DNA of 64,000 nt from Mesorhizobium sp. M2D.F.Ca.ET.226.01.1.1 (lineage in GTDB: Bacteria; Pseudomonadota; Alphaproteobacteria; Rhizobiales; Rhizobiaceae): assembly GCF_004022705.2 (NCBI RefSeq), contig NZ_RZOY02000002.1, positions 62,001-126,000 of the forward strand. The letters run 5' to 3'. The notes under the pieces were generated by a model. That model had not been told where the DNA came from and made no database searches. It saw only the letters and a list, made by a program, of their open reading frames with translations. Below, in pieces: positions 32,050-40,332 of the stretch. Position 1 is the stretch's first letter. Every line of letters begins with the position of its first letter. A program made the translations under genes and the position numbers.

Positions 32050-32901
32050 CTAAGCCGCCCTCTTCCACCCATCCCTGATATGCTTGTACCCCTCGCGATA
32101 AACCGCCTCCGGGCTCTCCGAGAAATCCCTCCAAACCTTCGTCGCCGCAGCGAGATCCTTGAGCGAACGTCCGAAGGATTCGATCGTCAGCCAGTCGTCG
32201 TAACCGCTCCGGCGAATGGCGGAAAAAGTCTCCTTCCACGGAATGTTGCCGCGCCCTGGCACGCCGCGGTCGTTCTCCGAAATGTGAATATGGACGATGT
32301 TACGACGATGCTTCGTATAGGCGCCGATCGGATCCGCCTCCTCGATATTGGCGTGGAACGTGTCATACATCGCCTTGATGTACGGCCGGTCGATCGCGTC
32401 GATATGCTCTGACAGGTCGGCCATGGTGTTGAGCAGATAGCATTCGAAGCGGTTGAGCGCTTCGAGCCCGATGGTCACGCCCTTCTTGCCGGCATGGTCG
32501 CCGATAGCGCGCTGCGAGGCGACCGAGCGTTTCTTCTCGGCCGCCGTCGGCCCGCGGCCGGAAAAGGCGCCGAGCGTCGAATGCAGCGGCCCGCTCAACG
32601 TGTTGGCGCCAAGGGCTCCGCTGCAGTCGATCGCCCATTTCATGTAGTCGATGCCGGCCTTGCGCGTCGCGGCATCCGGCGAGATCAGGTTCATCGCCGG
32701 ATCGCCCATGGCCGTGACCGCGGTGCGCTCCAACCCGATGCGGTCGAGCATTTCGCCGAGCCTCTTGTAGTCGTCAGGCGCGCCGGCAAAGACCGGTATC
32801 TCGACGCCGTCGAAGCCGGTCGCCTTGATGTCCTTCAGCAGCGCCTCGTGTTTTTTCGAGACGCTGGTGGTCCACAAGAACATGCACATGCCGATTTTCA
32901 T
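32050..32901 (-). CDS. D-tagatose 3-epimerase/allulose epimerase-type TIM barrel
   Basis: 283 residues. The DTE-family metal ligands are evident: E of TIGLEALNRFE (about 151), D of MYDTFHANIEE (about 185), H of HIHISEND (about 211) and E of WLTIESFG (about 246), together with the conserved EALNRFECYLLNT motif. It epimerises ketohexoses or other ketoses at C3. GGGAGGGG before the ATG. Last gene of a minus-strand operon with an oxidoreductase and another barrel enzyme, separated by repeats. Confidence 0.88.
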   Translation of the reverse strand: MKIGMCMFLWTTSVSKKHEALLKDIKATGFDGVEIPVFAGAPDDYKRLGEMLDRIGLERTAVTAMGDPAMNLISPDAATRKAGIDYMKWAIDCSGALGANTLSGPLHSTLGAFSGRGPTAAEKKRSVASQRAIGDHAGKKGVTIGLEALNRFECYLLNTMADLSEHIDAIDRPYIKAMYDTFHANIEEADPIGAYTKHRRNIVHIHISENDRGVPGRGNIPWKETFSAIRRSGYDDWLTIESFGRSLKDLAAATKVWRDFSESPEAVYREGYKHIRDGWKRAA

Positions 32902-32951
32902 CGACGCCCCTCCCCCGCTTGCGGCCAGCTATTTGCGTTGGCGGGCCACAC

Positions 32952-33100
32952 TCCCCCTCATCCGGCCGCTTCGCGGCCACCTTCTCCCAGGTGGGGAGAA
33001 GAGGTTGTCGTCGGCGCCGGCCGCCTCCTCTCCCCTCGGGGAGAGGTCGGATTGCCCCGAATTGCTTTTCGCAATTCGGCTGGCAATCCGGGTGAGGGGG
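32952..33100. repeat. Palindromic intergenic repeat (family C), copy 1
   Basis: Starts CCCCCTCATCCGGCCGCTTCG and ends with GGCAATCCGGGTGAGGGGG. The inner blocks GGGGAGAGGTCGGATTGCCC and GAATTGC..GCAATTC form hairpins. It contains an additional TTCTCCC/GGGAGAA stem not present in the shorter copy at 51712-51813. Confidence 0.8.
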
Positions 33101-33127
33101 ACTCCCCTCAGACGACGCGCACGACCC

Positions 33128-34315
33128 CTAAAGTTTGGTCCACGCCCCATTTTTCTTCGAAGACTTCACGCAGGCTTCGATGAAGGCCATGCCTTCGACG
33201 CCGTCCTCGATCGTCGGGAAAATCACATCCTTAGCCGGCTTGCCGCCTTTCCTGCGCGCCGCGCGGATGGCGCGGGCGGCTTCCTGGTAGATGTTGGCAA
33301 AACCTTCGAGATAGCCTTCCGGATGGCCGGACGGCACACGGGTCACACGCGCCGCGACCGGCCTCGCGCCGGCGCCGGCGCGCGTCAGAAGCTGCTTCGG
33401 CTGGCCGAAGGGCGTGTACCAGAGATAGTTCGGATCGGCCTGCACCCATTCCAGCCCGCCCTTCGAGCCATAGATGCGCAGCTTCAGCCCGTTTTCGTGG
33501 CCGGGCGCCACCTGGCTTGCCCAGATTATGCCCTTGGCCGGATGCTTGTTGCCGACCGGCTTGAAGCGCAGCATGACGTTGACATTGTCGTCGAGCTGGC
33601 GGCCCGGCACGAAGGCGTCGAGATCAGCCGAGAGCGAATCCAGCTCCAGCCCCGAGACGAAACGGGCGAGGTTGTAGGCATGCGTGCCGATGTCGCCCAG
33701 TGCGCCGCCCGCGCCTGCCTGCTTGGGGTCCGAGCGCCACGAGGCCTGCTTCTGGCCGGTGGCGGCGAGGTCCTCGGTCAGCCAGTCCTGCGGATATTCC
33801 GACTGCACGATGCGGATGTCGCCGAGCTGGCCCTTGGCCACCATCTCGCGCGCCTGCCTGATCATCGGATAGGCAGTGTAGTTGTGGGTGAGCACGAACA
33901 CCTTGCCGCTTTTCTCGACGAGAGCCGCGAGCTTCTTCGCTTCCGCCAGCGAGGTCGCCAGCGGCTTGTCGCAGATGACGTGGATGCCGGCCTCGAGGAA
34001 GGCCTTGGCCGCCGGCACATGCACGTTGTTGGGCGTGACGATCGCCACCGCCTCGATGCCGTCCGGACGCTTGGCTTCGGCCTTGGCCATCTCGGCATAG
34101 GAGCCGTAGCTGCGTGACGGATCGAGGCCAAGTTCCTCGGCGGAAGCCTTCGCCCGTTCCGGGTTCGACGACAGTGCGCCGGCCACCAGCACGAAGTCGT
34201 TGTCCATGCGCGCCGCGATGCGGTGCACCGCGCCGATGAAGGCGCCCTGCCCGCCGCCGACCATGCCGTAGCGGATCGGACCGCCTCCCGTTTCCGACTT
34301 CGATGCGCCGACCAT
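33128..34315 (-). CDS. Gfo/Idh/MocA family oxidoreductase
   Basis: 395 residues. N-terminal NAD(P) fold with GMVGGGQGAFIGAVHRIAARMDNDF (about residues 17-41), acidic loop, NNVHVPAAKAFLEAGIHVICDKP (DKP in place of EKP, the Lys kept, about residue 125), then GDIGTHAYNLARF with the conserved H of the catalytic domain. Long variant of the family often found with sugar isomerase barrels, acting on inositols or keto-sugars. AGGAGAGG before the ATG. Mid-operon position. Confidence 0.9.
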   Translation of the reverse strand: MVGASKSETGGGPIRYGMVGGGQGAFIGAVHRIAARMDNDFVLVAGALSSNPERAKASAEELGLDPSRSYGSYAEMAKAEAKRPDGIEAVAIVTPNNVHVPAAKAFLEAGIHVICDKPLATSLAEAKKLAALVEKSGKVFVLTHNYTAYPMIRQAREMVAKGQLGDIRIVQSEYPQDWLTEDLAATGQKQASWRSDPKQAGAGGALGDIGTHAYNLARFVSGLELDSLSADLDAFVPGRQLDDNVNVMLRFKPVGNKHPAKGIIWASQVAPGHENGLKLRIYGSKGGLEWVQADPNYLWYTPFGQPKQLLTRAGAGARPVAARVTRVPSGHPEGYLEGFANIYQEAARAIRAARRKGGKPAKDVIFPTIEDGVEGMAFIEACVKSSKKNGAWTKL

Positions 34316-34341
34316 TTTTTCGTCCTCTCCTCTTGTTTGTC

Positions 34342-34454
34342 ACCTCCCCTTGAGGGGAGGTCGATCCGCGCAGCGGATCGGGTGCCCGGCGTGGAGCCCG
34401 GCATGAACCGACCCCACCCGGCCCTTCGGGCCACCCTCCCCTCGAGGAGAGGGT
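34342..34454. repeat. Palindromic intergenic repeat (family A), copy 2
   Basis: ACCTCCCCTTGAGGGGAGGT at the left and CACCCTCCCCTCGAGGAGAG plus GGT at the right. Inner stems GATCCGCGCAGCGGATC and GGCCCTTCGGGCC. Lies 7 bases behind the isomerase stop on the transcribed strand. Related to the copy inside phnJ. Confidence 0.75.
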
Positions 34455-34461
34455 AATCGCG

Positions 34462-35517
34462 TCAAATCCCCATCATCGCGCGCAGCAGCTTCTTGTCGGT
34501 CGTGCCGGCGGCGAAATCGTCGAAGGCCTTCTCCGTCACCCGGATGATGTGGTGCTGGATGAAAGGCGCGCCTTCGGCGGCGCCGTCCTCGGGATGCTTG
34601 AGGCAGCATTCCCATTCCAGCACTGCCCAGGAATCGTAATTGTACTGGGTGAGTTTTGAGAAGATGCCGCTGAAATCAACCTGCCCGTCGCCCAGCGAGC
34701 GGAAGCGGCCGGCCCGGTTCACCCAGCCCTGATAACCGGAATAGACACCCTGGCGTCCGGTCGGGTTGAACTCGGCATCCTTGACGTGGAACGCCTTGAT
34801 CCGCTCATGGTAGATGTCGATGAACTCGAGATAGTCGAGCTGCTGCAGCAGGAAATGCGACGGGTCGTAGTTGATATTACAGCGCTTGTGGCCACCGACG
34901 GCGTCCAAGAACATCTCGAAGGTCGCGCCGTCGAACACATCCTCGGAAGGGTGGATCTCGTAGCCGACATCGACGCCATTGTCCTCATAGACATCGAGGA
35001 TCGGCTTCCAGCGCTTGCCGAGTTCGCCAAAGGCTTCCTCGATCAGCCCGGCCGGCCGCTGCGGGAAGGGATAGAGGTAAGGGAAAGCCAGCGAACCGGT
35101 GAACGACACCGAGGCGTTGAGCCCGAGATTGCGCGATGCCTTGGCGCCGAACTCCATCTGTTCGACGGCCCATTTCTGCCGCGCCTTGGGGTTGTTGTGC
35201 ACCGATGGCGGCGCGAAGCCGTCCATCTGCGCATCATAGGCCGGATGCACCGCCACCAATTGCCCCTGCAGGTGCGTCGACAGTTCCGTGATCTCCACGC
35301 CGGCATCGGCGCAGATGCCTTTCACCTCGTCGCAATAGGCCTTCGACGACGCCGCCTTCTTGAGGTCGAACAGGCGTGCGTCCCAGGTCGGGATCTGCAC
35401 GCCCTTGTAGCCGAGCCCGGCCGCCCATTTGGTGATCGAGGCCAGTGAATTGAACGGCGCGGCGTCCCCCGCGAACTGCGCCAGAAACAGGCCAGGCCCC
35501 TTCATCGTCGTTGGCAT
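34462..35517 (-). CDS. Sugar phosphate isomerase/epimerase-type TIM barrel (long form)
   Basis: 351 residues from ATG 35517, which has GGGAGG at best distance; ATG 35523 is two codons earlier. Barrel strands with YKGVQIPTWD, GVEITELSTHLQGQ, EIHPSEDVFDGATFEMF, INYDPSHFLLQQLDY, FHVKDAEF and WECC near the end place it with the xylose-isomerase-like superfamily; ligands E, D, H and E are all visible. First gene of the minus-strand operon; a TGGTATTACCA palindrome lies about 100 bp upstream. Confidence 0.88.
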   Translation of the reverse strand: MPTTMKGPGLFLAQFAGDAAPFNSLASITKWAAGLGYKGVQIPTWDARLFDLKKAASSKAYCDEVKGICADAGVEITELSTHLQGQLVAVHPAYDAQMDGFAPPSVHNNPKARQKWAVEQMEFGAKASRNLGLNASVSFTGSLAFPYLYPFPQRPAGLIEEAFGELGKRWKPILDVYEDNGVDVGYEIHPSEDVFDGATFEMFLDAVGGHKRCNINYDPSHFLLQQLDYLEFIDIYHERIKAFHVKDAEFNPTGRQGVYSGYQGWVNRAGRFRSLGDGQVDFSGIFSKLTQYNYDSWAVLEWECCLKHPEDGAAEGAPFIQHHIIRVTEKAFDDFAAGTTDKKLLRAMMGI

Positions 35518-35620
35518 CGGCATCCTCCCTCTCTCGTTTTCGCGACCAAGCATAGCGCCGATTGGAGTGAGGACCAGCCAGTTTGGCCAATCTTACAGAT
35601 ATCCTGGCGCCATGCCATTC

Positions 35621-35631
35621 TGGTATTACCA
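35621..35631. promoter_or_regulatory. TGGT-N3-ACCA operator, site 1
   Basis: TGGTATTACCA, perfect except for its odd centre, flanked as TCTGGTATTACCAAAT. The same core is at 48159-48169. The pattern fits operators of GntR regulators of the FCD subfamily, one of which is encoded at 38033. Confidence 0.65.
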
Positions 35632-35800
35632 AATCTCATAATTCGGTCAAGCGCCTGAAAACCTCGGATAGGCGCCGACCTTGCTGTCGAAGGGGCAAAA
35701 TTAGCTCGTAAAATCATGGCATTGATCGGATGGAAGAGCTTCACCCGCCCGCTCCTTGCCGTATATTAAAATTTGCTGTAGAGGTCATGATAGACCCAAT

Positions 35801-35811
35801 TGGTCGAACCA
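35801..35811. promoter_or_regulatory. TGGT-N3-ACCA operator, site 2
   Basis: TGGTCGAACCA within AATTGGTCGAACCAGTTT, 105 bp before the ATG at 35916. The core is identical to the site at 48335-48345. Confidence 0.65.
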
Positions 35812-35915
35812 GTTTGGAGGAAATGCTGGCAACGACTTGAGGGAGGAACATGCGGCCGCCTCGATCGGGCGCGCCGCAGGCGAATGTGACAGGCGAATTC
35901 CGGGGAGGATAGACC

Positions 35916-36803
35916 ATGCATCTTTCGACGCACAATTGGATGCGGGCGGAGCCGCTCGAGGTGACGCTGAAGCGCATCAAGAAATTCGGCTACGAGTCGA
36001 TCGAGATTTCCGGCGAGCCCGAACAGTACAAGACCAAGGAGACGCGCGCGCTCCTGAAGGAGCACGGCATCCGCTGCTGGGGTTCGGTGACGCTGATGCT
36101 CGGCGAACGCAACCTCGCCGCCAAGAACCAGGGCCAGCGCGAGCGCTCGGTCCAATACGTCAAGGACGTGCTCACCATGGTGAGCGAGCTCGACGGCGAG
36201 ATCATCACGCTGGTGCCTGCCACCGTCGGCAAGGTCGTGCCGGACGGCACGGAGGCGGAGGAATGGGGCTGGGTGGTCGACGCCACGCGCGAATGCTTCA
36301 CCCATGCCAAGAAGGTCGGCGTCAGGATCGCCGTCGAACCGCTCAACCGGTTCGAGACCTATCTCTTCAATCGCGGCGCCCAGGCGCTCGCGCTCGCCGA
36401 TGCGGTGAGCCCCGAATGCGGCGTCTGCCTCGACGCCTACCACATCCACATGGAGGAATTTAACGTCTATGACGCGATCCGTCAGGTGGGGAAGCGCCTC
36501 TACGACTTCCATGTCGCCGACAACAACCGCTTCGCCGCCGGCCTTGGCCAGATCGACTGGCCAAAGATCGTGCGCACGCTGAAGGATATCGGCTATGACG
36601 GCGCGCTGACCAACGAGTTCGTCGCCCCTGTCGACCGCACGCCCGCCGCGCCCTATCCGGAGATGGTCGAGCGCAATCCGGTCGACATCTCGCCCGAGCA
36701 GCTCAAATTCATCCAGGACCACGGCTCCAGCGTGCTGACGGAGAAATTCTACACCGACCAGATGCGCATCACCGCCGAGACGCTGCTGCCGCTGATCAAG
36801 TAG
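35916..36803 (+). CDS. Sugar phosphate isomerase/epimerase-type TIM barrel
   Basis: 295 residues. Starts directly with MHLSTHNWMRAEPLEVTLKRIKKFGYESIEISGEP. Metal ligands can be read as E of IAVEPLNRFETYLFN (about 148), D of CLDAYHIHMEE (about 181), H of YDFHVADN (about 207) and E of LTNEFV, the arrangement of DTE/OtnI-type enzymes. GGGGAGGATAG before the ATG. Leads an operon with an enolase-superfamily gene and a GntR regulator. Confidence 0.88.
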   Translation: MHLSTHNWMRAEPLEVTLKRIKKFGYESIEISGEPEQYKTKETRALLKEHGIRCWGSVTLMLGERNLAAKNQGQRERSVQYVKDVLTMVSELDGEIITLVPATVGKVVPDGTEAEEWGWVVDATRECFTHAKKVGVRIAVEPLNRFETYLFNRGAQALALADAVSPECGVCLDAYHIHMEEFNVYDAIRQVGKRLYDFHVADNNRFAAGLGQIDWPKIVRTLKDIGYDGALTNEFVAPVDRTPAAPYPEMVERNPVDISPEQLKFIQDHGSSVLTEKFYTDQMRITAETLLPLIK

Positions 36804-36860
36804 GCCTCCGACTGAAACCTGTCCCTGCCGCTCGGCGGGCGGAGGGGCCGAAGGGAAAAC

Positions 36861-38030
36861 ATGCGCATCAAAAGCGTCCAGGCCTGGTGGGTCCGTGTCC
36901 CCATAGAAGTCGCGAAGCAGCATCGCAGCGACTTCGGACAGGTGACGACGTTCGACGCCGCCATATTGCGCATCGAGACCGATGACGGCCTGGTCGGCTG
37001 GGGCGAAGGCAAGAACGCCGCCGGCAGCGCCGGCAGCTACGGCGCGCTCGTCCATATGCTCAACCACGAGATCGCCCCGCAACTGATCGGCCGCGACCCG
37101 GCCGACATCGGCGTCATCTGGGAAATGCTTTACAACGGCGTGCGGCATGAGACGGCCGCGCATGCCGGCCATGCCATGCCGCAGCTGGCGCGGCGCGGCA
37201 TGAGCGTGGCGGCGATCAGCGCCGTCGACATCGCGCTCTGGGACATTCTTGGCAAGTCGCTTGGGCAGCCGGTGTGGCGGCTGCTCGGCGGCCGCAAGGT
37301 CGAGCGGATGCGGGCCTACGCCTCGGGCGGCTGGGCCTCCGCCGAGTCCATCGGCGAGCAGTTGAAATCCTACATCGCCAAGGGCGGCTTCAAGGCGCTG
37401 AAGATGCGCGTCGGCGCCATGGACGGCGCCCCGCATCTTTCGGCCGCGCGCGTGCGCGCCGCAAGGCAGGCGATCGGTCCGGACGTCGACCTGATGGTCG
37501 ACGCGCACGGCACCTACACCGTCGCCGAGGCCAAGCGCTTCATCACGCTCACAGCCGATCTCGACCTTGCCTGGTTCGAGGAACCGGTGATCGCCGACGA
37601 CAAGCGGGGCATGGCCGAAGTGCGCGCCTCGGGCTCGACGCCGATCGCCACCGGCGAAAGCGAGGCGACGCGCTACGCCTTCCGCGACCTGGCGGTGCTG
37701 AAATCGGCCGACATCTTCCAGCCGGATCCCGCCTTCTGCGGCGGCATCAGCGAGGCGCTGAAGATCGGCACCTTAGCCAGCGCCTTCAACCTGCGCTTCG
37801 CGCCGCATCTGTGGGCCGGCGCGCCCTGCTTCTTTGCAGGGCTGCATGTCTGTGCCGCCTCGCCCGCCAGCTTCATCATCGAGTATTCGCTCGGCGCCAA
37901 CCCGATGATCCATGACCTTATCGAGGAGACTGTCGAAGCGAAGGACGGTATGATAGCGATCCCTGAAAAGCCTGGATTGGGATTCACCATCTCCGAGCGG
38001 TTCCTGGAGGCGCACGCGCAACGTATTTGA
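36861..38030 (+). CDS. Enolase-superfamily (mandelate racemase/muconate lactonizing type) enzyme
   Basis: 389 residues. N-terminal capping domain, then the barrel with FKALKMRVG (K-x-x-K region of the acid/base lysines), first metal Asp in DLMVDAHGTY (about 210), Glu in WFEEPV (about 236) and Glu in ATGESE (about 262), and a late His in FAPHLWAG (about 314) that could pair with Asp as in mandelate racemase-type acid-sugar dehydratases. Substrate unknown, probably an aldonate or aldarate. AGGG before the ATG; ends 2 bp before the regulator gene. Confidence 0.88.
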   Translation: MRIKSVQAWWVRVPIEVAKQHRSDFGQVTTFDAAILRIETDDGLVGWGEGKNAAGSAGSYGALVHMLNHEIAPQLIGRDPADIGVIWEMLYNGVRHETAAHAGHAMPQLARRGMSVAAISAVDIALWDILGKSLGQPVWRLLGGRKVERMRAYASGGWASAESIGEQLKSYIAKGGFKALKMRVGAMDGAPHLSAARVRAARQAIGPDVDLMVDAHGTYTVAEAKRFITLTADLDLAWFEEPVIADDKRGMAEVRASGSTPIATGESEATRYAFRDLAVLKSADIFQPDPAFCGGISEALKIGTLASAFNLRFAPHLWAGAPCFFAGLHVCAASPASFIIEYSLGANPMIHDLIEETVEAKDGMIAIPEKPGLGFTISERFLEAHAQRI

Positions 38031-38032
38031 CG

Positions 38033-38749
38033 ATGAAAGAAAAGAACCTTCTCGCGGAACTTGCCGCCTATCTGTTCTCCAACTCGGACAAGGAGTCCGG
38101 CCGCACCCCGTCCGAGCGCGAGTTGGCTGAGCATTTCGGCGTCAGCCGCGGCCAGATCCGCGAGGCGCTTGCCATCCTCGAGGCCATGCGCATCGTCGAG
38201 CGTCGCGCCAAGTCTGGCATCTATATCGACACCAAGCAGGCGAGCGTGGAGGCGCTGGCGCTTTTCGCCCGCGCCGGCCTGCCGCTCGATCCGGTGCAGA
38301 TTTACGAAACGGTCGAGCTGCGCAAGATCCATGAGATCAAGGCTGCCGAGCTTGCCTGCTCGCGCGCCACGGAGGAAAATTTCGAACGCCTGCGCGAGAT
38401 CCTGAAAGCCTCGGAGGAGCGCATCGCCGCCGGCGAAGGCCTTGCCAAGGAAGACCGTGAGTTCCACCTCGAGATCGTGCGCGCGACCAAGAACAGCGTC
38501 TTTCACAATATCTGCAGCGTCTATTACCTGATGGGCGAGCAGCGCCTGCCGATCTATTTCAACGATCCAGAACGCAGCGTTCGCTCGCATACCGAGCATA
38601 TCCAGATCTACGAGGCGCTGCTGCGCCGCGACGGCAATCTCGCCCAGGCCTTGATGAACGCCCATTTGCAGGGCGCCGAGAGCTACTGGAAGGGGATCAT
38701 CGAGGGCCACGGGCCGGAGACGAAGGCCTCGGCGCTCGAGAAGGCGTGA
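38033..38749 (+). CDS. GntR-family regulator, FCD (FadR-like) subfamily
   Basis: 238 residues from ATG 38033. Winged HTH at residues 1-72 (TPSERELAEHFGVSRGQIREALAILEAMRIVERRAKSGIYI), then an all-helical FCD domain with ELRKIHEIKAAELA, EDREFHLEIVRATKNSVFHNI and the HTEHIQIYEALLRRD and AHLQ segments; its Asp/His set can bind a metal plus a carboxylate effector. Located at the end of the enolase-superfamily operon. Best local candidate to bind the TGGT-N3-ACCA sites at 35621, 35801, 48159 and 48335. Its stop codon lies inside a REP-like repeat. Confidence 0.9.
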   Translation: MKEKNLLAELAAYLFSNSDKESGRTPSERELAEHFGVSRGQIREALAILEAMRIVERRAKSGIYIDTKQASVEALALFARAGLPLDPVQIYETVELRKIHEIKAAELACSRATEENFERLREILKASEERIAAGEGLAKEDREFHLEIVRATKNSVFHNICSVYYLMGEQRLPIYFNDPERSVRSHTEHIQIYEALLRRDGNLAQALMNAHLQGAESYWKGIIEGHGPETKASALEKA

Positions 38750-38795
38750 GCATTTTGCAGGAAAAGTGTGAAACGGATTTCCGCCCGGAATTGCG
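38747..38795. repeat. REP-like repeat, family 'AATTCCG...TTTTCC', copy 2
   Basis: Begins with the TGA of the regulator gene: TGAGCATTTTGCAGGAAAAG, then TGTGAAACGGATTTCCG, CCCGGAATTGCG. Same family as 15951 and 42106. The rest of the 158-bp gap to the next gene holds nothing clear. Confidence 0.6.
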
Positions 38796-38907
38796 CGAAA
38801 CAAAGAGACAGGGCAGTTCGCCGTTTCCATGAAACGGAGAAATGCCGTTGAGCATTTTGCGGCCAAGCGTTTAGCTTGGCGCGCACAAATGCGGAAATGG
38901 AATCCCC

Positions 38908-39885
38908 ATGCGCAAGATCCTGTCGACGCATCCGCTGCATCCTCGCGCCACGGCCATGCTGGCCGGTGCCGGGCGGCTCGCAATCGCTTCCGCGCTCGAT
39001 CCCAAGACGCTGACCAGCGAGGCCCGCGACGCCGATATCGTCATCGTGCGCGCGCCGCTGCCGCCGGAGCTGTTTGCCGGCGCGACGAATTTGCGCGCCG
39101 CGATCCGCCACGGCGCCGGGCTGGACATGATCCCGGTCGAGGCGGCGACCGCCGCCGGCGTGTTGGTTGCCAACGTGCCCGCGGTCAACGCCCGGTCGGT
39201 CGCCGAGCATGTGATGTTCACCGCGCTCGCCTTGCTGCGGCGCTTCCGCGTGATGGACCGCGACCTGCGCGCCAAGGGCTGGCTCGCCGGGCGCGAACAT
39301 GCCAATTCGACCAGCGAGCTTGCCGGCAAGACCATCGGCATCGTCGGCCTCGGCGCGGTCGGCCAGGCCGTCGGCCATATCGCCGCCCATGGCTTCGACC
39401 TCAATGTCGTGGCGACGACGCGCAGCCTGCGCCCGGCGCCCGAGCGCGTCGGCTTCCTGTCGATTGACGCGCTCGTCGAGCAGAGCGACATCATCGTGCT
39501 CTGCTGCCCTTTGACGGAGGAAACGCGCGGCCTGATCAGCCGCGAGCGCATCGCCCGCATGAAGCCCAATGCGCTGCTGATCAATGTCTCGCGCGGTCCG
39601 GTGGTCGACGACGACGCGCTGATCGAAGCTCTGCAAAAGGGCCGCATCGGCGGTGCCGCGCTCGACGTCTTTTCCACGCAGCCGCTGCCGTCAAACCATC
39701 CCTATTTCGGCTTCGACAACGTCATCGTCACCCCGCACATGGCCGGCATCACCGAGGAATCGATGATGCGCATGGGTGTCGGCGCCGCCGGCGAGGCACT
39801 GCTGGTGCTCGCCGGCAAGCTACCGGTCAACCTGCGCAATCCGGACGTCATCGAGCACTACCGGCGACGCTTTCCAGCCGGCTGA
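38908..39885 (+). CDS. D-2-hydroxyacid dehydrogenase (SerA/GhrB family)
   Basis: 325 residues. NAD-binding GIVGLGAVGQAVGHIAAHGF (about residues 148-167), catalytic Arg in ALLINVSRGPVVDDDAL, Glu in the following segment and catalytic His in VTPHMAGITEES (about 278). Typical of glyoxylate/hydroxypyruvate or 2-ketoaldonate reductases. It follows the regulator after 158 bp, probably in the same sugar-acid locus, where it may reduce a 2-keto acid intermediate. No strong ribosome site seen. Confidence 0.9.
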   Translation: MRKILSTHPLHPRATAMLAGAGRLAIASALDPKTLTSEARDADIVIVRAPLPPELFAGATNLRAAIRHGAGLDMIPVEAATAAGVLVANVPAVNARSVAEHVMFTALALLRRFRVMDRDLRAKGWLAGREHANSTSELAGKTIGIVGLGAVGQAVGHIAAHGFDLNVVATTRSLRPAPERVGFLSIDALVEQSDIIVLCCPLTEETRGLISRERIARMKPNALLINVSRGPVVDDDALIEALQKGRIGGAALDVFSTQPLPSNHPYFGFDNVIVTPHMAGITEESMMRMGVGAAGEALLVLAGKLPVNLRNPDVIEHYRRRFPAG

Positions 39886-39929
39886 CGCTCGCCTCAATTT
39901 TCCCGGATTTGACGACGACCCTCCTGTAA

Positions 39930-40316
39930 ATGCGTAAGAGCGTCGCGAAACTCCACCTCATCGCCATTTGCTGTCTATCCGCGGCCGCGGCCCGCGCCGA
40001 CGCGCAGGGCAGCTACGTGCCGTGCGACAACGGCCTGCGCTGCGTGATGGCGCCCTGTCCTTCGACCAGCGCGCTCGACTTGGCCTCAGGGAAGATCATC
40101 AAGGGTGTGTCGGTCGACACTGACGGCCTGCCGCAGCAGGACAAGGCTCTCGACCTGGAGGACAAGCTTTATGCCGGCAAGCTTGTCGTCGCCGGCACGA
40201 TCGAGAACCGGCCGCACAGCTTCAATGGCAAGCAATACCACCTGCCGACGCTGGTAGCGACCGGCATTGAGCGGGCGGCGAAGGACAGCGAGCGCGGGCA
40301 CTGCTCAGCGCACTGA
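39930..40316 (+). CDS. Small secreted Cys-containing hypothetical protein
   Basis: 128 residues. Signal peptide at 1-25 (KLHLIAICCLSAAAARADAQ). The mature part has GSYVPCDNGLRCVMAPCPSTSAL, a three-Cys segment, a central region DLEDKLYAGKLVVAGTIENRPHSFNGKQYHLPTLVATGI and a final HC near the C-terminus. I do not recognise a characterised family; a periplasmic disulfide-bonded domain is likely. It is 44 bp behind the dehydrogenase. Confidence 0.65.
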   Translation: MRKSVAKLHLIAICCLSAAAARADAQGSYVPCDNGLRCVMAPCPSTSALDLASGKIIKGVSVDTDGLPQQDKALDLEDKLYAGKLVVAGTIENRPHSFNGKQYHLPTLVATGIERAAKDSERGHCSAH

Positions 40317-40332
40317 GGCTCGCAGCTCGATC

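Larger units (their letters stand above)
35518..35915. promoter_or_regulatory. Divergent control region of the two sugar-catabolic operons
   Basis: 398 bases without a gene. It holds two palindromes of the same class, TGGTATTACCA (35621-35631) nearer the minus-strand operon and TGGTCGAACCA (35801-35811) nearer the plus-strand operon, and an AT-rich patch around 35761-35775. Behind the first palindrome the sequence continues with GGTCAAGCGC, as does the region at 48159. Confidence 0.7.

Noticed and set aside
31861..33100. Possible CRISPR array because of several neighbouring repeats
   Set aside because: The repeats are palindromic elements of different families and lengths without regular spacers; no cas gene is present.
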